Shown: positions 8,536 to 17,706, counted from the stretch's first letter. The stretch is 51,931 nucleotides of DNA from Clostridia bacterium (GCA_016278615.1 JADQBM010000052.1:1-51931), one strand, 5' to 3'. Made by a program: numbers and translations. The notes: generated by a model from the letters alone, not told the origin.

Positions 8536-9780
8536 ATGGATAAGATAAAAAGAATTATTAGAATGCCCCAGTATATGAAAAACTTTAAATGCATAGGACC
8601 TAATTGCCAGGATAACTGCTGCATTGGGTGGGATGTGGACATTGATAAAAAAACATTTAAAAAATATAAAAAAGTACGAGATGGTGAATTGACAAGGCTT
8701 TTTAATAAACACGTCCACCATAACCCTTTTGCCTATAGCAATGAAATAGATTTTGGAAAAGTAAAATTGTTGAAAAATAAAAAATGCCCTTTTCTTAACG
8801 ATAATAGGCTTTGCAGAATTCAATTAAAGTTGGGAGAAGAATACCTCTCAAACGTCTGCTCAACTTATCCCAGAATAATAAATAAGCTCAATGATGTATT
8901 TGAGTATTCTGCTACAGTATCCTGCCCTGAGGCTGCCAGGCTTATTTTGCTAAATCCAAAGGGAATATGTTTTGTACAAGAAGAAGGAATTGAAACAAGA
9001 AATATTATAAATGATTCCTTCAATACCCATGAGTCTTCTTATGGCGAGACCCCCATTAAGTATTTAGAGGAGCTTAGAAGTTTTACCATTTGGGTACTTC
9101 AGGACAGAAGGCATCTTTTATGGGAAAGACTGCTTGTATTAGGCTATTTCTTTGAAAAGCTTCAACATCATATTAACAAAAATTTGATTGATGAAATCCC
9201 AGAGTTGCTTGATTCATATAGAGCTATGATTAAAACTGGCTCATTTAAAAATGTCTTTTCAGATACACCCATACAGTATTCTACCCAGATAAGTGTGCTG
9301 AAAGAACTCGTTGATAAGCTAAATGTTTTTTCTGAAATTGACAGCAAAAAATATGTTGAGTTTACTAAAGAATTTCTAAAAGGGCTTGGATATAATCAAA
9401 AAGACAAAACAGAAACAAATGGACAAAGATATGCTTTGGCCTGCGAAAAGTACTATGCACCTTTTATGAAAGACCATAGCTACATCTTAGAGAATTATCT
9501 TGTGAACCATGTTTTTGAAAACTTGTTTCCTTTTTCAGAAACGGACAAGCCCTATGATGCCTACATGATATTGGTCATAAGATACGCTCTTATTAAGCTA
9601 AATCTTGTTGGCATTGCAGCCTATCATAAGGGTCTAACAGAAAAACTTGTGGTGGAATTCATTCAATCCTTTTCAAAAACCGTGGAGCATCATAAAACAT
9701 ATTTGGGGGATATTGTGGCGCATATGAAACAAAAAAAATACAATACCATAGAATATATGGAACTACTTTTAAAAAATTAG
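8536..9780 (+). CDS. fliB: FliB-family flagellin lysine N-methylase
   Basis: A 414-residue protein of the FliB family, which methylates surface-exposed lysines of flagellin in Salmonella. The N-terminal cysteine cluster is typical: FKCIGPNCQDNCCIGWDVDI, with Cys19, 24, 28 and 29, then CPFL, LCRIQ and VSCPEAAR. These cysteines probably bind an Fe-S cluster. The ATG at 8536 is chosen over a GTG 12 bases earlier because GAGGTG lies 9 nt before it. No flagellin or other flagellar gene is nearby, so the substrate is inferred from the family; clostridial homologues often stand apart from the flagellar cluster. Confidence 0.82.
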   Translation: MDKIKRIIRMPQYMKNFKCIGPNCQDNCCIGWDVDIDKKTFKKYKKVRDGELTRLFNKHVHHNPFAYSNEIDFGKVKLLKNKKCPFLNDNRLCRIQLKLGEEYLSNVCSTYPRIINKLNDVFEYSATVSCPEAARLILLNPKGICFVQEEGIETRNIINDSFNTHESSYGETPIKYLEELRSFTIWVLQDRRHLLWERLLVLGYFFEKLQHHINKNLIDEIPELLDSYRAMIKTGSFKNVFSDTPIQYSTQISVLKELVDKLNVFSEIDSKKYVEFTKEFLKGLGYNQKDKTETNGQRYALACEKYYAPFMKDHSYILENYLVNHVFENLFPFSETDKPYDAYMILVIRYALIKLNLVGIAAYHKGLTEKLVVEFIQSFSKTVEHHKTYLGDIVAHMKQKKYNTIEYMELLLKN

Positions 9781-9820
9781 ATTCGAAACATTCATGACTA
9801 CCATTTTTCTATGAAAGCAT

Positions 9821-10588
9821 TCAAAAAAGATCGTAAAACAGGTCTGTAATATCTACTGATAGCCCTTTAAATAAATGAGACTGAGCAACATCTCCCTTTT
9901 CACAAACTTTAAATCTACCAATTTCAGAATCATCAAAATTATATACCATAACCTGCTCCTGTCGCGGGTCTATAATCCAGTATTCTCTCACATCAGATAA
10001 CCTATAGGTATTTAACTTATCAATCATATCCTTGCTGCGTGTACTATCCGATAATATCTCTAACACCAAAGCTGGGGTCCCCATATATCGACCCTTTTCT
10101 GTCACATTGTTTTTCAGATCGCAGGCTACCAATACATCCGGCTGCATAACATCTGGTTCTTTAATATCCTTTTTTCTGAAGTGAACATCAAAAGGTGCTA
10201 AAAAAACTTTGCATTTTTTCTCTTTAAAATATTCGCTAAAAAAAAGATGTAATCTCCCAAGGATTTCCTGATGCCCTATGCTCGGCGAAGACAATAAATA
10301 GATCTCTCCATTAATCAGCTCCATTCTAAGAGTGCTTTTTTCATAAATTTCCATAAACTCTTCATAGGAGACTTTCTTTCCCCCATATTGATAATCTAAT
10401 GCCTTTTCTCTAACCACAAAATACTGTTCTATGTCTGTTACATAAGGCGTTATCCGGGCAATTTTATTACCATTCTTTGTAATCACCACATCATTTTGCT
10501 CTTCAACATAGTCTAAGTATTTTCCTAAATTTTGTTTTAGTTCTGTTGCCGTTATGACAACTCCCTCTTGATAATTAATGGATTGCAT
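9821..10588 (-). CDS. Phd/YefM antitoxin-like domain fused to Uma2 endonuclease-like domain
   Basis: A 255-residue two-domain protein. Residues 8-50 match the DNA-binding part of Phd/YefM antitoxins (ATELKQNLGKYLDYVEE, then VVITKNGNKIARITPY). Residues about 75-245 form a Uma2/DUF820 domain of the PD-(D/E)XK nuclease superfamily: MELINGEIYLLSSPS, EPDVMQPDVLVACD, ALVLEILSDSTRSKD and REYWIIDP. The acidic residues of the last three segments are the likely metal site. A single chain carrying an antitoxin-like DNA-binding module and a nuclease-like module suggests a self-regulated element, but the activity of Uma2 proteins is little known. The start follows GGAGGTGAT closely. Confidence 0.82.
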   Translation of the reverse strand: MQSINYQEGVVITATELKQNLGKYLDYVEEQNDVVITKNGNKIARITPYVTDIEQYFVVREKALDYQYGGKKVSYEEFMEIYEKSTLRMELINGEIYLLSSPSIGHQEILGRLHLFFSEYFKEKKCKVFLAPFDVHFRKKDIKEPDVMQPDVLVACDLKNNVTEKGRYMGTPALVLEILSDSTRSKDMIDKLNTYRLSDVREYWIIDPRQEQVMVYNFDDSEIGRFKVCEKGDVAQSHLFKGLSVDITDLFYDLF

Positions 10589-10637
10589 ATCATCACCTCC
10601 AAGAATATTTTATCATTCCCGGATGATTTGCGCAATA

Positions 10638-10673
10638 AATTAGTACGATATTATTAAAATAATCGCACTAATT
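10638..10673 (-). terminator. Probable hisC terminator
   Basis: Imperfect inverted repeat between ATTAGTACGATATTATT (10639-10655) and AATAATCGCACTAAT (10658-10672), 47 bp beyond the hisC stop. On the minus strand it runs into TTTATT. It could also be an operator for the downstream Phd-Uma2 gene. Confidence 0.5.
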
Positions 10674-10719
10674 TTTACTATTTTTAGTTTATTTGAAACT
10701 GCACTAAGAATTGCTCTGC

Positions 10720-11826
10720 CTAAAGATTGTTTTGTAATACTTTATCCAGTTTATTAATAAAAACTTCTGTTTGCTGGATGGTCCCCGTTGAAACTCTAAT
10801 GTACTCATCATATCCCCATAGAAAGCCCGGTCTGATAATGACACCTTCTTTTAAAAGCGCCTCATTGACAATCCTTGTATCACAGCAAACATTTACCCAA
10901 ATGAAATTGGCGTTTGAGGGTACATAGCTGAGGCCTTTCTTGTTAAAATAATTTTTCATCATCTCTAAAGATTCATAGTTCAGATGAACAGTCCCATCAA
11001 TGTGTGCTTCATCGTCTAGGGCTGCGATAGCGGCAGCTTGTGCAATTCTATTAGAGTTAAATACATTCTTAACTTTAGACATTTCGTCAATAATGCTTTT
11101 ACTTGAGATCAAATATCCTACACGTAAGCCTGCTAAGCCAGCAACCTTGGAGAAAGTTCTGATAATAATTGTGTTCGGTCTTTTTTTAAGAATATCAAGC
11201 CCATCTGGATAGTCAGGATTTACCTTTGCATACTCAAAATAGGCTTCATCCAGGACCAGTAAAACATCTTCGGGTATATGATTAACCAGATATTCCACCT
11301 TGTTTCTGTCCATAATGTTCCCTGTAGGGTTGTTGGGGTTACAGACAAATATGATTTTCGTTTTTGTATTTACTTTCTCAATAAATGCTTCAAAATCATG
11401 CTCAAAGTCCTTTGTCAAAGGCACTCTAACTGAAACGCCTCCCATAAGATTTACTGCCATTTCATATAAGTCAAAGGAAGGGACTGCATAAATAACTTCA
11501 TCTCCGTTATCTATAAATGCATAACCAATCATTTTAATGATTTCCTCGCCACCGCTGCCTAACATAATGCTGCCAGCACAAACACCCAGCTTCTCTGCAA
11601 GCTTTTCTCTTAAATGTGCCGCGCTTCCATCCGGATATATATGAACATTCGCAGCTTCATTTTTTATGGCGTCAATCGCTTTAGGGGATGGCCCCAATGG
11701 GTTCTCATTAGAAGCCAACTTTATTACTTCTGTGAGATTATATTCCCTTTTTACTTCTTCCATAGGCTTGCCAGGGGTATATTTTTTTAATATGTCCAAT
11801 TCAGGTCTTGATAATTTCTTAGTCAT
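10720..11826 (-). CDS. hisC: Histidinol-phosphate aminotransferase
   Basis: A 368-residue fold-type I PLP aminotransferase. It has the N-terminal substrate motif SNENPLGPSPKA (39-50), the cofactor motif CNPNNPTGN (162-170), DEAYFEY (193-199) and RTFSKVAGLAGLRVGY with the PLP lysine at 227. HisC converts imidazole acetol phosphate and glutamate to histidinol phosphate in histidine synthesis; relatives also use aromatic amino acids. It stands alone with no other his genes, so an aromatic or broader aminotransferase role cannot be excluded. The start is preceded by AAGGGAGG. Confidence 0.88.
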   Translation of the reverse strand: MTKKLSRPELDILKKYTPGKPMEEVKREYNLTEVIKLASNENPLGPSPKAIDAIKNEAANVHIYPDGSAAHLREKLAEKLGVCAGSIMLGSGGEEIIKMIGYAFIDNGDEVIYAVPSFDLYEMAVNLMGGVSVRVPLTKDFEHDFEAFIEKVNTKTKIIFVCNPNNPTGNIMDRNKVEYLVNHIPEDVLLVLDEAYFEYAKVNPDYPDGLDILKKRPNTIIIRTFSKVAGLAGLRVGYLISSKSIIDEMSKVKNVFNSNRIAQAAAIAALDDEAHIDGTVHLNYESLEMMKNYFNKKGLSYVPSNANFIWVNVCCDTRIVNEALLKEGVIIRPGFLWGYDEYIRVSTGTIQQTEVFINKLDKVLQNNL

Positions 11827-12025
11827 TCCCGTTTCCTCCCTTTCTGATTTATTATAATCATTTTAACCTATTATTTCAGACTCTCCAAGTGCATTAAACC
11901 GTTATTTCTATATTGTCCACACGGTGGGTGACCGAGGCGGTGTATTCTGTTGTGCTTGGTGTAAAGACTCAGATGTTATTAATAATATTTAATGAAAACT
12001 CATAAGTCAAATTCATCATAAAAAA

Positions 12026-12052
12026 TAAATGAGAGCAATTTGCTCTCATTTA
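12026..12052 (-). terminator. Terminator of the C69 peptidase gene
   Basis: A perfect 12-bp inverted repeat (TAAATGAGAGCA at 12026-12037, TGCTCTCATTTA at 12041-12052, 3-nt loop), read on the minus strand into TTTATTTTTTATG. It lies 44 bp past the peptidase stop. Confidence 0.85.
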
Positions 12053-12095
12053 CTATAGGCTACTTACTTTAAAATATAACTGTTATTTTATCCTA

Positions 12096-14051
12096 TTATT
12101 CTATACTTTGTAACAAACGATATAGCATAACAGCCGTTTGAGCTCTAGTCGCAGTTGCTTTTGGGTCTATCTTATCATCATTTCCCAACACAATGTTGTT
12201 GGCAATCATTAAAGATACTGCTTCTTTTGCATAGTTGGATACAACCCCGCTGTCGGAAAACACGGAAAGATCAGCTCCTATCTCTTTAAGTGTTATCTTT
12301 TTGCTATCCAAGGCTCTGGATACAAACACCATCATATCCTCTCGTTTAATGGGTTCTTTAGGAGCAAACAAATCAGAAGATTTGCCTGATGTGATTCCAA
12401 GGGCTTTTGCGATTCCTATTGAATCATAATAATAAGAATCCATATTAACATCAGAAAAATTATTGTTAACATCAGCCTGAAGCCCCAATGCTCGTACAAG
12501 CATTACCATGAAATCTCCCCGAGGTATGATATGATCTGGTGCAAATTCTTTTTCAGCAACTCCATCTATTACTTTCTTTTCATATAGTGAATTAATGGCC
12601 TCAATGGCCCAATTCTTATCTTCAATATCATAAAAATATTTAACTGCATCTGCTTTTAAGTCTGATAGAAGTTCTTGAGCAACCTCATAGCTATATTCAC
12701 CCATGGTATTGGAATATTCATTGAGAAATTGAGCAGCTGCTGCAGGACCTGACTCCTTGTAAATCTTAATAGCCTCAGCCTCTAAGCTATCTTGTTTCTC
12801 TATCTCTTGAGCTTCAAGAGTAGCCCACGTATCTGTGACCCTATCAATGGTCCTTGAATAGTTTTTATCTACGTACTTTCTTAACTCATCAAACACCCAG
12901 TAAGCAGAATCCTCTTTATCCTCCATAGTCCCTCTTGTATAAGGTTCCGGGAAACTCTCTGCCCCGAAATACCATGGCACATACGGGCTTGTTTTGGAAG
13001 TGCAGAGACTCCACCACATAACGCCCCCTATTTCAGGTGGTAGCCAACTTCGGAGTTGGACAACATTTGTTACCTCAGTATTGGTACGGCTAATTGTTCT
13101 GATGTCTGTATGAAATGGTGATCCCGTGCTTGGATCTGCTTTGTAATATTCCGTTCCTTCATAGGCAGTTCTTAATATTTCCATTAAATGCGTCTTAGAA
13201 ATTTCACCGTAATCTCTTAGCATTTCATATACCATTTGATGCCTCAGCGTATTATAGGAATCTTCCTGGACGGATGGCTCGCCATAGACCTCTGCAAAAC
13301 TAAAAGGTCCTTTTTCAGGATCATACCAGCCTTTATCCATTGCATGCTGAACCAAATCAGGGGAATGCAATATATCCGGGCTCTCTAAATCCACAACCCC
13401 TATTCGAAATGAATTGGCACGCATGTCAAAGCCGTCATCCGGCACTCTCTGAGCAATCCATTGACCGTCTATTGCTATTTCTATGAACCAACCTTCCTTT
13501 GGATCTGCAATGCCATACATGGTACCTGGGTCACAGCTGAGGGTATATTCTTCACAAAGCTGACCCATGAGCTCTACCCCTTCACGTGCTGTTTTACATC
13601 TTTCCAGTACCAATTGAGTAAATTCCGTCCAAAAGACACCTCCCTCAACGACATCCCATGCTGTATCTTCTGGTACATCACGAGTCCAAGACATATTGTT
13701 TGCAACAGAGACCTGATATTCATTGATTCCTGTTGTGAAGTCTCCTGGATAGTAATCCTTATCAAAGATAGTAGATGCTATATAAGCATAGGTTACCTCT
13801 GGTTGAGGAATTTCAGCACCGGAATAACTTATATACATTTCGCCTGGCTCATGAGTTTTCCTTGGAACCACCACAAGGTGCTGAGGTGAATCGCCCAATT
13901 CTTCACTGTGCGCCATCATAACAGAACCATCTACCGTTTGATCCTTTCCAACAATAACAGTAGTGCATCCCATAGCTGTCTCAGTAACCATGGTAAAAAC
14001 AAGCATGAACACCAGTCCCACTACAGCTAATCTACCCGCTTTTTTCTTCAT
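12096..14051 (-). CDS. Secreted C69-family dipeptidase with three S-layer homology domains
   Basis: A 651-residue exported protein. A signal peptide (MKKKAGRLAVVGLVFMLVF...AMG) ends just before Cys29 (CTTVIVGKDQTVDGS), the expected N-terminal nucleophile of peptidase family C69 (PepD-like). The Ntn hydrolase domain runs to about 460. Three SLH repeats follow, from about 475 to 650 (ending near VRALGLQ, VSRALDSKK and MLYRLLQ), which would anchor it to cell-wall polymer. It probably digests peptides at the cell surface. Cleavage of the signal peptide would itself expose the catalytic cysteine. It is monocistronic, with its own terminator. Confidence 0.88.
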   Translation of the reverse strand: MKKKAGRLAVVGLVFMLVFTMVTETAMGCTTVIVGKDQTVDGSVMMAHSEELGDSPQHLVVVPRKTHEPGEMYISYSGAEIPQPEVTYAYIASTIFDKDYYPGDFTTGINEYQVSVANNMSWTRDVPEDTAWDVVEGGVFWTEFTQLVLERCKTAREGVELMGQLCEEYTLSCDPGTMYGIADPKEGWFIEIAIDGQWIAQRVPDDGFDMRANSFRIGVVDLESPDILHSPDLVQHAMDKGWYDPEKGPFSFAEVYGEPSVQEDSYNTLRHQMVYEMLRDYGEISKTHLMEILRTAYEGTEYYKADPSTGSPFHTDIRTISRTNTEVTNVVQLRSWLPPEIGGVMWWSLCTSKTSPYVPWYFGAESFPEPYTRGTMEDKEDSAYWVFDELRKYVDKNYSRTIDRVTDTWATLEAQEIEKQDSLEAEAIKIYKESGPAAAAQFLNEYSNTMGEYSYEVAQELLSDLKADAVKYFYDIEDKNWAIEAINSLYEKKVIDGVAEKEFAPDHIIPRGDFMVMLVRALGLQADVNNNFSDVNMDSYYYDSIGIAKALGITSGKSSDLFAPKEPIKREDMMVFVSRALDSKKITLKEIGADLSVFSDSGVVSNYAKEAVSLMIANNIVLGNDDKIDPKATATRAQTAVMLYRLLQSIE

Positions 14052-14232
14052 ACCATTACCCCCCTTGTTTGAATTATTTTATACACAGTTTCTCTCTTAC
14101 CCTTCTTTCTACTCTAAATATTATTAAAGTTTGGACAACTTAATTACTTAAATCCATATAAATTATAAGAATTTATTTTCACTATAACGAAATATTTTAG
14201 GAAAAGCTAAAAGTGTCCTGAAATGAAGGAAG

Positions 14233-14238
14233 TATAAT
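14233..14238 (+). promoter_or_regulatory. Candidate -10 for the DUF3892 gene
   Basis: TATAAT lies 40 bp before the start of the small DUF3892 gene. No convincing -35 is visible at the proper distance. Confidence 0.35.
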
Positions 14239-14278
14239 ATAAAGGAAATAAGTGATAATAAAACTTAGGAGGGATATT

Positions 14279-14512
14279 ATGAGTGATAAAGCAAAAATAA
14301 CAAAAATTAAAAAAAATCCAGAGGGAGACATAACTGATGTCATGTTGGATGATGGAAATGTTTATGCTATTAATGATGCCATCATGATGGCAAAAGATGG
14401 TTTGATAGAAGGTGTCAACGTTGGTAAATCTAGACAAGGACGTGAATTCTTAAGAAGTAACCCTAATGATGTGGAAAAGGACAATCTTGACAATCTACCA
14501 TCGTTTTCTTGA
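14279..14512 (+). CDS. DUF3892 domain protein
   Basis: A 77-residue cytosolic protein of the DUF3892 family (MSDKAKITKIKKNPEGDI, then VMLDDGNVYAINDAIMMAKDG and the ending FLRSNPND). The ATG at 14279 is chosen because AGGAGGG lies 5-6 nt upstream; an in-frame ATA-rich extension is not likely. The family is small, widespread in Firmicutes and of unknown function. It is monocistronic, between its own TATAAT box and a strong terminator. Confidence 0.8.
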   Translation: MSDKAKITKIKKNPEGDITDVMLDDGNVYAINDAIMMAKDGLIEGVNVGKSRQGREFLRSNPNDVEKDNLDNLPSFS

Positions 14513-14555
14513 TAGGCCAAAGGAATATCACTGTACAATAAAAACTTTAACTAAA

Positions 14556-14600
14556 AAGGCCGGTGAATAAGCTATTGCACATTCACCGGTCTTAGTTTTT
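14556..14600. terminator. Bidirectional terminator after the DUF3892 gene
   Basis: AAGGCCGGTGAAT (14556-14568) pairs with ATTCACCGGTCTT (14581-14593) with one G-T pair, followed by TTTTTT. It separates convergent genes and its right end touches the stop of the minus-strand neighbour. Confidence 0.85.
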
Positions 14601-14812
14601 TATACTTTATATTTTACAAATGTCTTATATATAATCCAAATATATGTGATAATCGCTATCACCCATACAACCGTAATGTATTTCAAAAAGAAACTGGAAA
14701 AGTAAGCTCCCAGAATAATGCCCAATGCAACAAGACAAGTTTTAAGCCATGCATAGTCCCAAGCATTGTACTTTTTTGCTGCACTTAATGTCTGTTTCAA
14801 TAATTTTTCCAT
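14600..14812 (-). CDS. Small membrane protein
   Basis: A 70-residue protein with a basic N-terminal segment (MEKLLKQTLSAAKKYNAWDY) and two predicted transmembrane helices (about 28-45 and 47-64). A good GGAGG-type site (AAAGGAGGC) precedes the ATG. I do not recognise a characterised family. It is convergent with the DUF3892 gene and transcribed alone. Confidence 0.65.
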   Translation of the reverse strand: MEKLLKQTLSAAKKYNAWDYAWLKTCLVALGIILGAYFSSFFLKYITVVWVIAIITYIWIIYKTFVKYKV

Positions 14813-14964
14813 AGATAACAGCCTCCTTTATATTTGTCTTTAGTACTTCTATTATATACTTATTACCCGAAAATCAAGCCTATAAACCTATTTACTTTTT
14901 TACAAAAATTTCTATATATTCCACTAAGCCCAAATCTTTAAAGAATTCTCTCACCTTTCTTTAT

Positions 14965-15429
14965 TTAAATAGATTCGATGGTTATCCAAATCTTCAATAC
15001 TTCAGTTAATATCAATTTGTCAACATGTATTTTATATTCCTTATTTTCTATCATCAGAATTCGATTATCGACTACTTCTCCAATAATATCTCCATCGATT
15101 TCTTCAACTTTTTTCCCAAGTAATGATCTGTACTTTTCTTTCACTGTCTTTTCAATGCTTATTTTATCAATTTCATCTCCGTCGAAAACCAATAAGACTT
15201 CTATATCTTTAAGTATCAGGCTTTGGGTATTAATGGATTCTTCGAGTTTTTCAAGTTGAGAATCTTTATCCTGAATTGTGCTTTCCAGATAGGCAATCCT
15301 TTGATAAGACATATCCATTCTATAACTAACAAGAATAGATAAAATAGCCATTCCCATTAATATACCAAGCGTTATGCCTGTGATAAAGCATAACCCATAC
15401 TTAAAGCCACTTTTCTTTAACTTCCCCAT
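14965..15429 (-). CDS. ytrI: YtrI-like sporulation membrane protein
   Basis: A 154-residue protein with one N-terminal transmembrane helix (YGLCFITGITLGILMGMAIL), then a coiled coil (about residues 45-75) and a small C-terminal domain. In Bacillus subtilis YtrI works with YtrH in the forespore or spore membrane. The assignment rests mainly on pairing with the upstream YtrH and on topology, since sequence resemblance to YtrI is weak. The ATG at 15429 (nine bases after AAAGGTG) is preferred to a GTG at 15441; it overlaps the ytrH 3' end, indicating translational coupling. Confidence 0.6.
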   Translation of the reverse strand: MGKLKKSGFKYGLCFITGITLGILMGMAILSILVSYRMDMSYQRIAYLESTIQDKDSQLEKLEESINTQSLILKDIEVLLVFDGDEIDKISIEKTVKEKYRSLLGKKVEEIDGDIIGEVVDNRILMIENKEYKIHVDKLILTEVLKIWITIESI

Positions 15430-15761
15430 ATTGCGCCGCACCTTTGAATCAATCGAATCACACTATATCCAATATTCGCCCCTACAAGAGCACTCACCAC
15501 ATATATGGCTTGCTTTATAATAGATTTGAACTCCCCTTCAAACAAACCTTTATCAATTATTTCAAAGGAGGAGAACGTGCCACCAAGCGCGGCTACCAAA
15601 GCCCATATCTTTATAGACCCTCCTATTTCAAGCATGGTTTTAAGGGGTGGATGATCCGTCACAATTGCACCTATTCCCGCAAAAATACTTGCTCCAGTGA
15701 CAACGCCAAAGGCAATAAAAAAAATATGTGTTACATTTGTATAAAAAGCATTCAATCCCAT
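15417..15761 (-). CDS. ytrH: YtrH family sporulation protein
   Basis: A 114-residue membrane protein with three hydrophobic segments: FFIAFGVVTGASIFAGIGAI, WALVAALGGTFSSF and AIYVVSALVGANIGYSVI. The first segment, followed by TDHPPLKTMLEIG, matches the YtrH family. YtrH is made in the mother cell of sporulating Firmicutes and is needed for full spore formation. The second of two nearby ATGs is chosen because AAGGT lies 6 nt before it. It forms an operon with the overlapping ytrI-like gene. Confidence 0.8.
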   Translation of the reverse strand: MGLNAFYTNVTHIFFIAFGVVTGASIFAGIGAIVTDHPPLKTMLEIGGSIKIWALVAALGGTFSSFEIIDKGLFEGEFKSIIKQAIYVVSALVGANIGYSVIRLIQRCGAIWGS

Positions 15762-15833
15762 CACCATACCTTACAGACTTTTTTATAAAAGATATGATAA
15801 CTTTGCTCCCTTTATGTAAATGTTTTATTTGTT

Positions 15834-16262
15834 CTATTTTTCCCATTTCATTATATATTCTACAAATCCAGTCTCTTCGTTGGATTGTTCTTTCGCGATC
15901 CTAAAACCACAATAATTATAAAAATTGACCGCCTTTTTATTTTCTTTGTATACACCCAATCCTAAATCTTGGTGCAATGATTTACAATAATCTATCAATT
16001 TTTTACCGATGCCTTTTCCCTGATAATCTTCTAAGACAAACAATGCACCGATAAATGAGTTATCCATAATACTAACAAATCCTTTAATCACATGATCTTC
16101 GTCGTATACAAAAGTCCTAGAAATAGGTATGTATTCATTTATAACCACATCATATTTATCAATCCAATACTGTCCATTGATAAAATTATGAGCTGTCAAA
16201 TTTGTCTTTAACCAAATATCCATTACTTCTTTTATTTTAGAATCTTCTAATGGTTTTATCAT
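15834..16262 (-). CDS. GNAT family N-acetyltransferase
   Basis: A 142-residue acetyltransferase of the GNAT fold. The acetyl-CoA motif is visible as VLEDYQGKGIGKKLIDYCK (Q/RxxGxG/A), and the C-terminus has NFYNYCGFRIAKEQ, typical of YjaB-like enzymes. The substrate cannot be told from sequence. The start is taken at the ATG directly after a GGGGGG tract; an in-frame ATG lies 12 bases upstream. It is the first gene after the convergent-free gap beside ytrH and has no obvious functional partner. Confidence 0.82.
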   Translation of the reverse strand: MIKPLEDSKIKEVMDIWLKTNLTAHNFINGQYWIDKYDVVINEYIPISRTFVYDEDHVIKGFVSIMDNSFIGALFVLEDYQGKGIGKKLIDYCKSLHQDLGLGVYKENKKAVNFYNYCGFRIAKEQSNEETGFVEYIMKWEK

Positions 16263-16332
16263 ATTGCCCCCCATTGCCCATTTTCAAAATCCCGGGTCAC
16301 ACCCTGGAATTGCAACAGTTCCATAATTATAA

Positions 16333-17706
16333 TTAATTTTGGCCTTTAATCCAACGCGAAATGTAATCAATAACTTCCTCAGATACATTTCCCTTAACCG
16401 AATATTCCTGTGGAGTGGATTTCCCTTCTCCCTCTATAAAGATATGATTAAGATTTGGAAATGATTTGAAGTCGACTTTTTCTTTGTTCTCTAAAGCTTT
16501 TTTCCAATTCTGAAAATCTACCATGGTTACTTGGTAATCCCTTTCACCTTGTAAAACAAGTATGGGTCTATCAATCTCTTGTGCAACTTCAGTGGGGTTA
16601 TAGTTTTTTAAATCAAGCCAATATTTAGCATTTATACCCATTAGATTCTGAGCGCCTGGATTACTATCTTCATCAAGATTCTTAATATTTTGTCTGGCCT
16701 CATTCAATGAAGCTATTTGAGCCTCTTCTTCTTTTGACAATTCTCCATCTAAGTAAGCGATGTATTCAACCTGCTCAACGATTAAATCTTCCATGGGTCT
16801 TGTGGAGCCTGCAAGAATGATAAATCCTGAGACTTCTTCATTCTGCATCCCTATTTTAGGCAATAAATATCCTCCCATACTATGTCCTAACACATAGATA
16901 TTCTCTCCATCTATCCTCTCATGGTCTTGTAATAAATGAACAGCATCCATAACATCTTCTATGACTTCTTCCTTTACTGTAATTTCCTCCATCATAGATT
17001 GCATACGTTCCATATGTACATTGGTTCGCTTATCATATCTTAATACGCCAATACCTTCTGCAGCTAAGCCCCATGCAATATCTCTAAATGGTTTATTAGG
17101 TCCTATGGTTTCATCTCTATCATTTGGTCCAGAACCATGAACCAATACCACCACAGGCACTTTATCTGTTCCCTTTGGTAAAGTTAAAGTGCCTGGAAGC
17201 TCCCAAGCACTGTTCCCTATAACGACTTCGTATTCTTCTACATTATCAGGCCGATCCTCACTGCCTATGTTATCTGTATCTTCCGGATTTGAAATGTTAA
17301 ATCCTCCTATTTTATTTTCCTGATTAAATACGACGTTCATATTGATATTGTTATTCTCAAATTCACATGTTACTACAATGATATCATAGCCTCCCTGAGC
17401 TGCCCTGTTTGTTTTTTCAATGCCCTTAAAGCTGCCCAATGTGCTATTTAACTGCTCCATTATTTGTCTATAGAAATCTACACTTACAGCATTTTTCATT
17501 TCCTCGCTATAATCATAATTATTATAAACCTCCTCATAATTCTCATTAACTAAATCTGTTACAAAGGATTTGGCCGTTTCTTCTTGTGCCTTCATACCAT
17601 TCTCATCTCCCTCATTGGCTCCATCCCCACTATTACAGGCTGTAAAACTTAGGATTAATACCATTACCAAAACAAACAAAATAATAATTCTCCAACTTTT
17701 ATTCAC
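16333..17706 (-). CDS. Lipoprotein with DUF3887-like domain and alpha/beta hydrolase domain
   Basis: A 457-residue exported lipoprotein. The lipobox FTAC puts the lipidated cysteine at residue 24. Residues about 40-140 resemble DUF3887, a small NTF2-like domain often joined to hydrolases. Residues about 160-455 form an alpha/beta hydrolase with oxyanion motif HGSGPNDRD (190-198), nucleophile elbow GHSMGG (274-279, Ser276), a late acid and LNHIF as the likely histidine. It probably acts as an extracellular membrane-tethered esterase; the natural substrate is unknown. It lies 39 bp after a nitroreductase gene on the same strand. Confidence 0.82.
   Translation of the reverse strand: MNKSWRIIILFVLVMVLILSFTACNSGDGANEGDENGMKAQEETAKSFVTDLVNENYEEVYNNYDYSEEMKNAVSVDFYRQIMEQLNSTLGSFKGIEKTNRAAQGGYDIIVVTCEFENNNINMNVVFNQENKIGGFNISNPEDTDNIGSEDRPDNVEEYEVVIGNSAWELPGTLTLPKGTDKVPVVVLVHGSGPNDRDETIGPNKPFRDIAWGLAAEGIGVLRYDKRTNVHMERMQSMMEEITVKEEVIEDVMDAVHLLQDHERIDGENIYVLGHSMGGYLLPKIGMQNEEVSGFIILAGSTRPMEDLIVEQVEYIAYLDGELSKEEEAQIASLNEARQNIKNLDEDSNPGAQNLMGINAKYWLDLKNYNPTEVAQEIDRPILVLQGERDYQVTMVDFQNWKKALENKEKVDFKSFPNLNHIFIEGEGKSTPQEYSVKGNVSEEVIDYISRWIKGQN

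Noticed and set aside
10727-11857. Several plus-strand frames opposite hisC
   Set aside because: They are antisense to clear HisC motifs, including the PLP lysine region.
13461-13889. Plus-strand frame of 142 codons opposite the C69 peptidase
   Set aside because: It is antisense to well-conserved C69 sequence and has no family resemblance.
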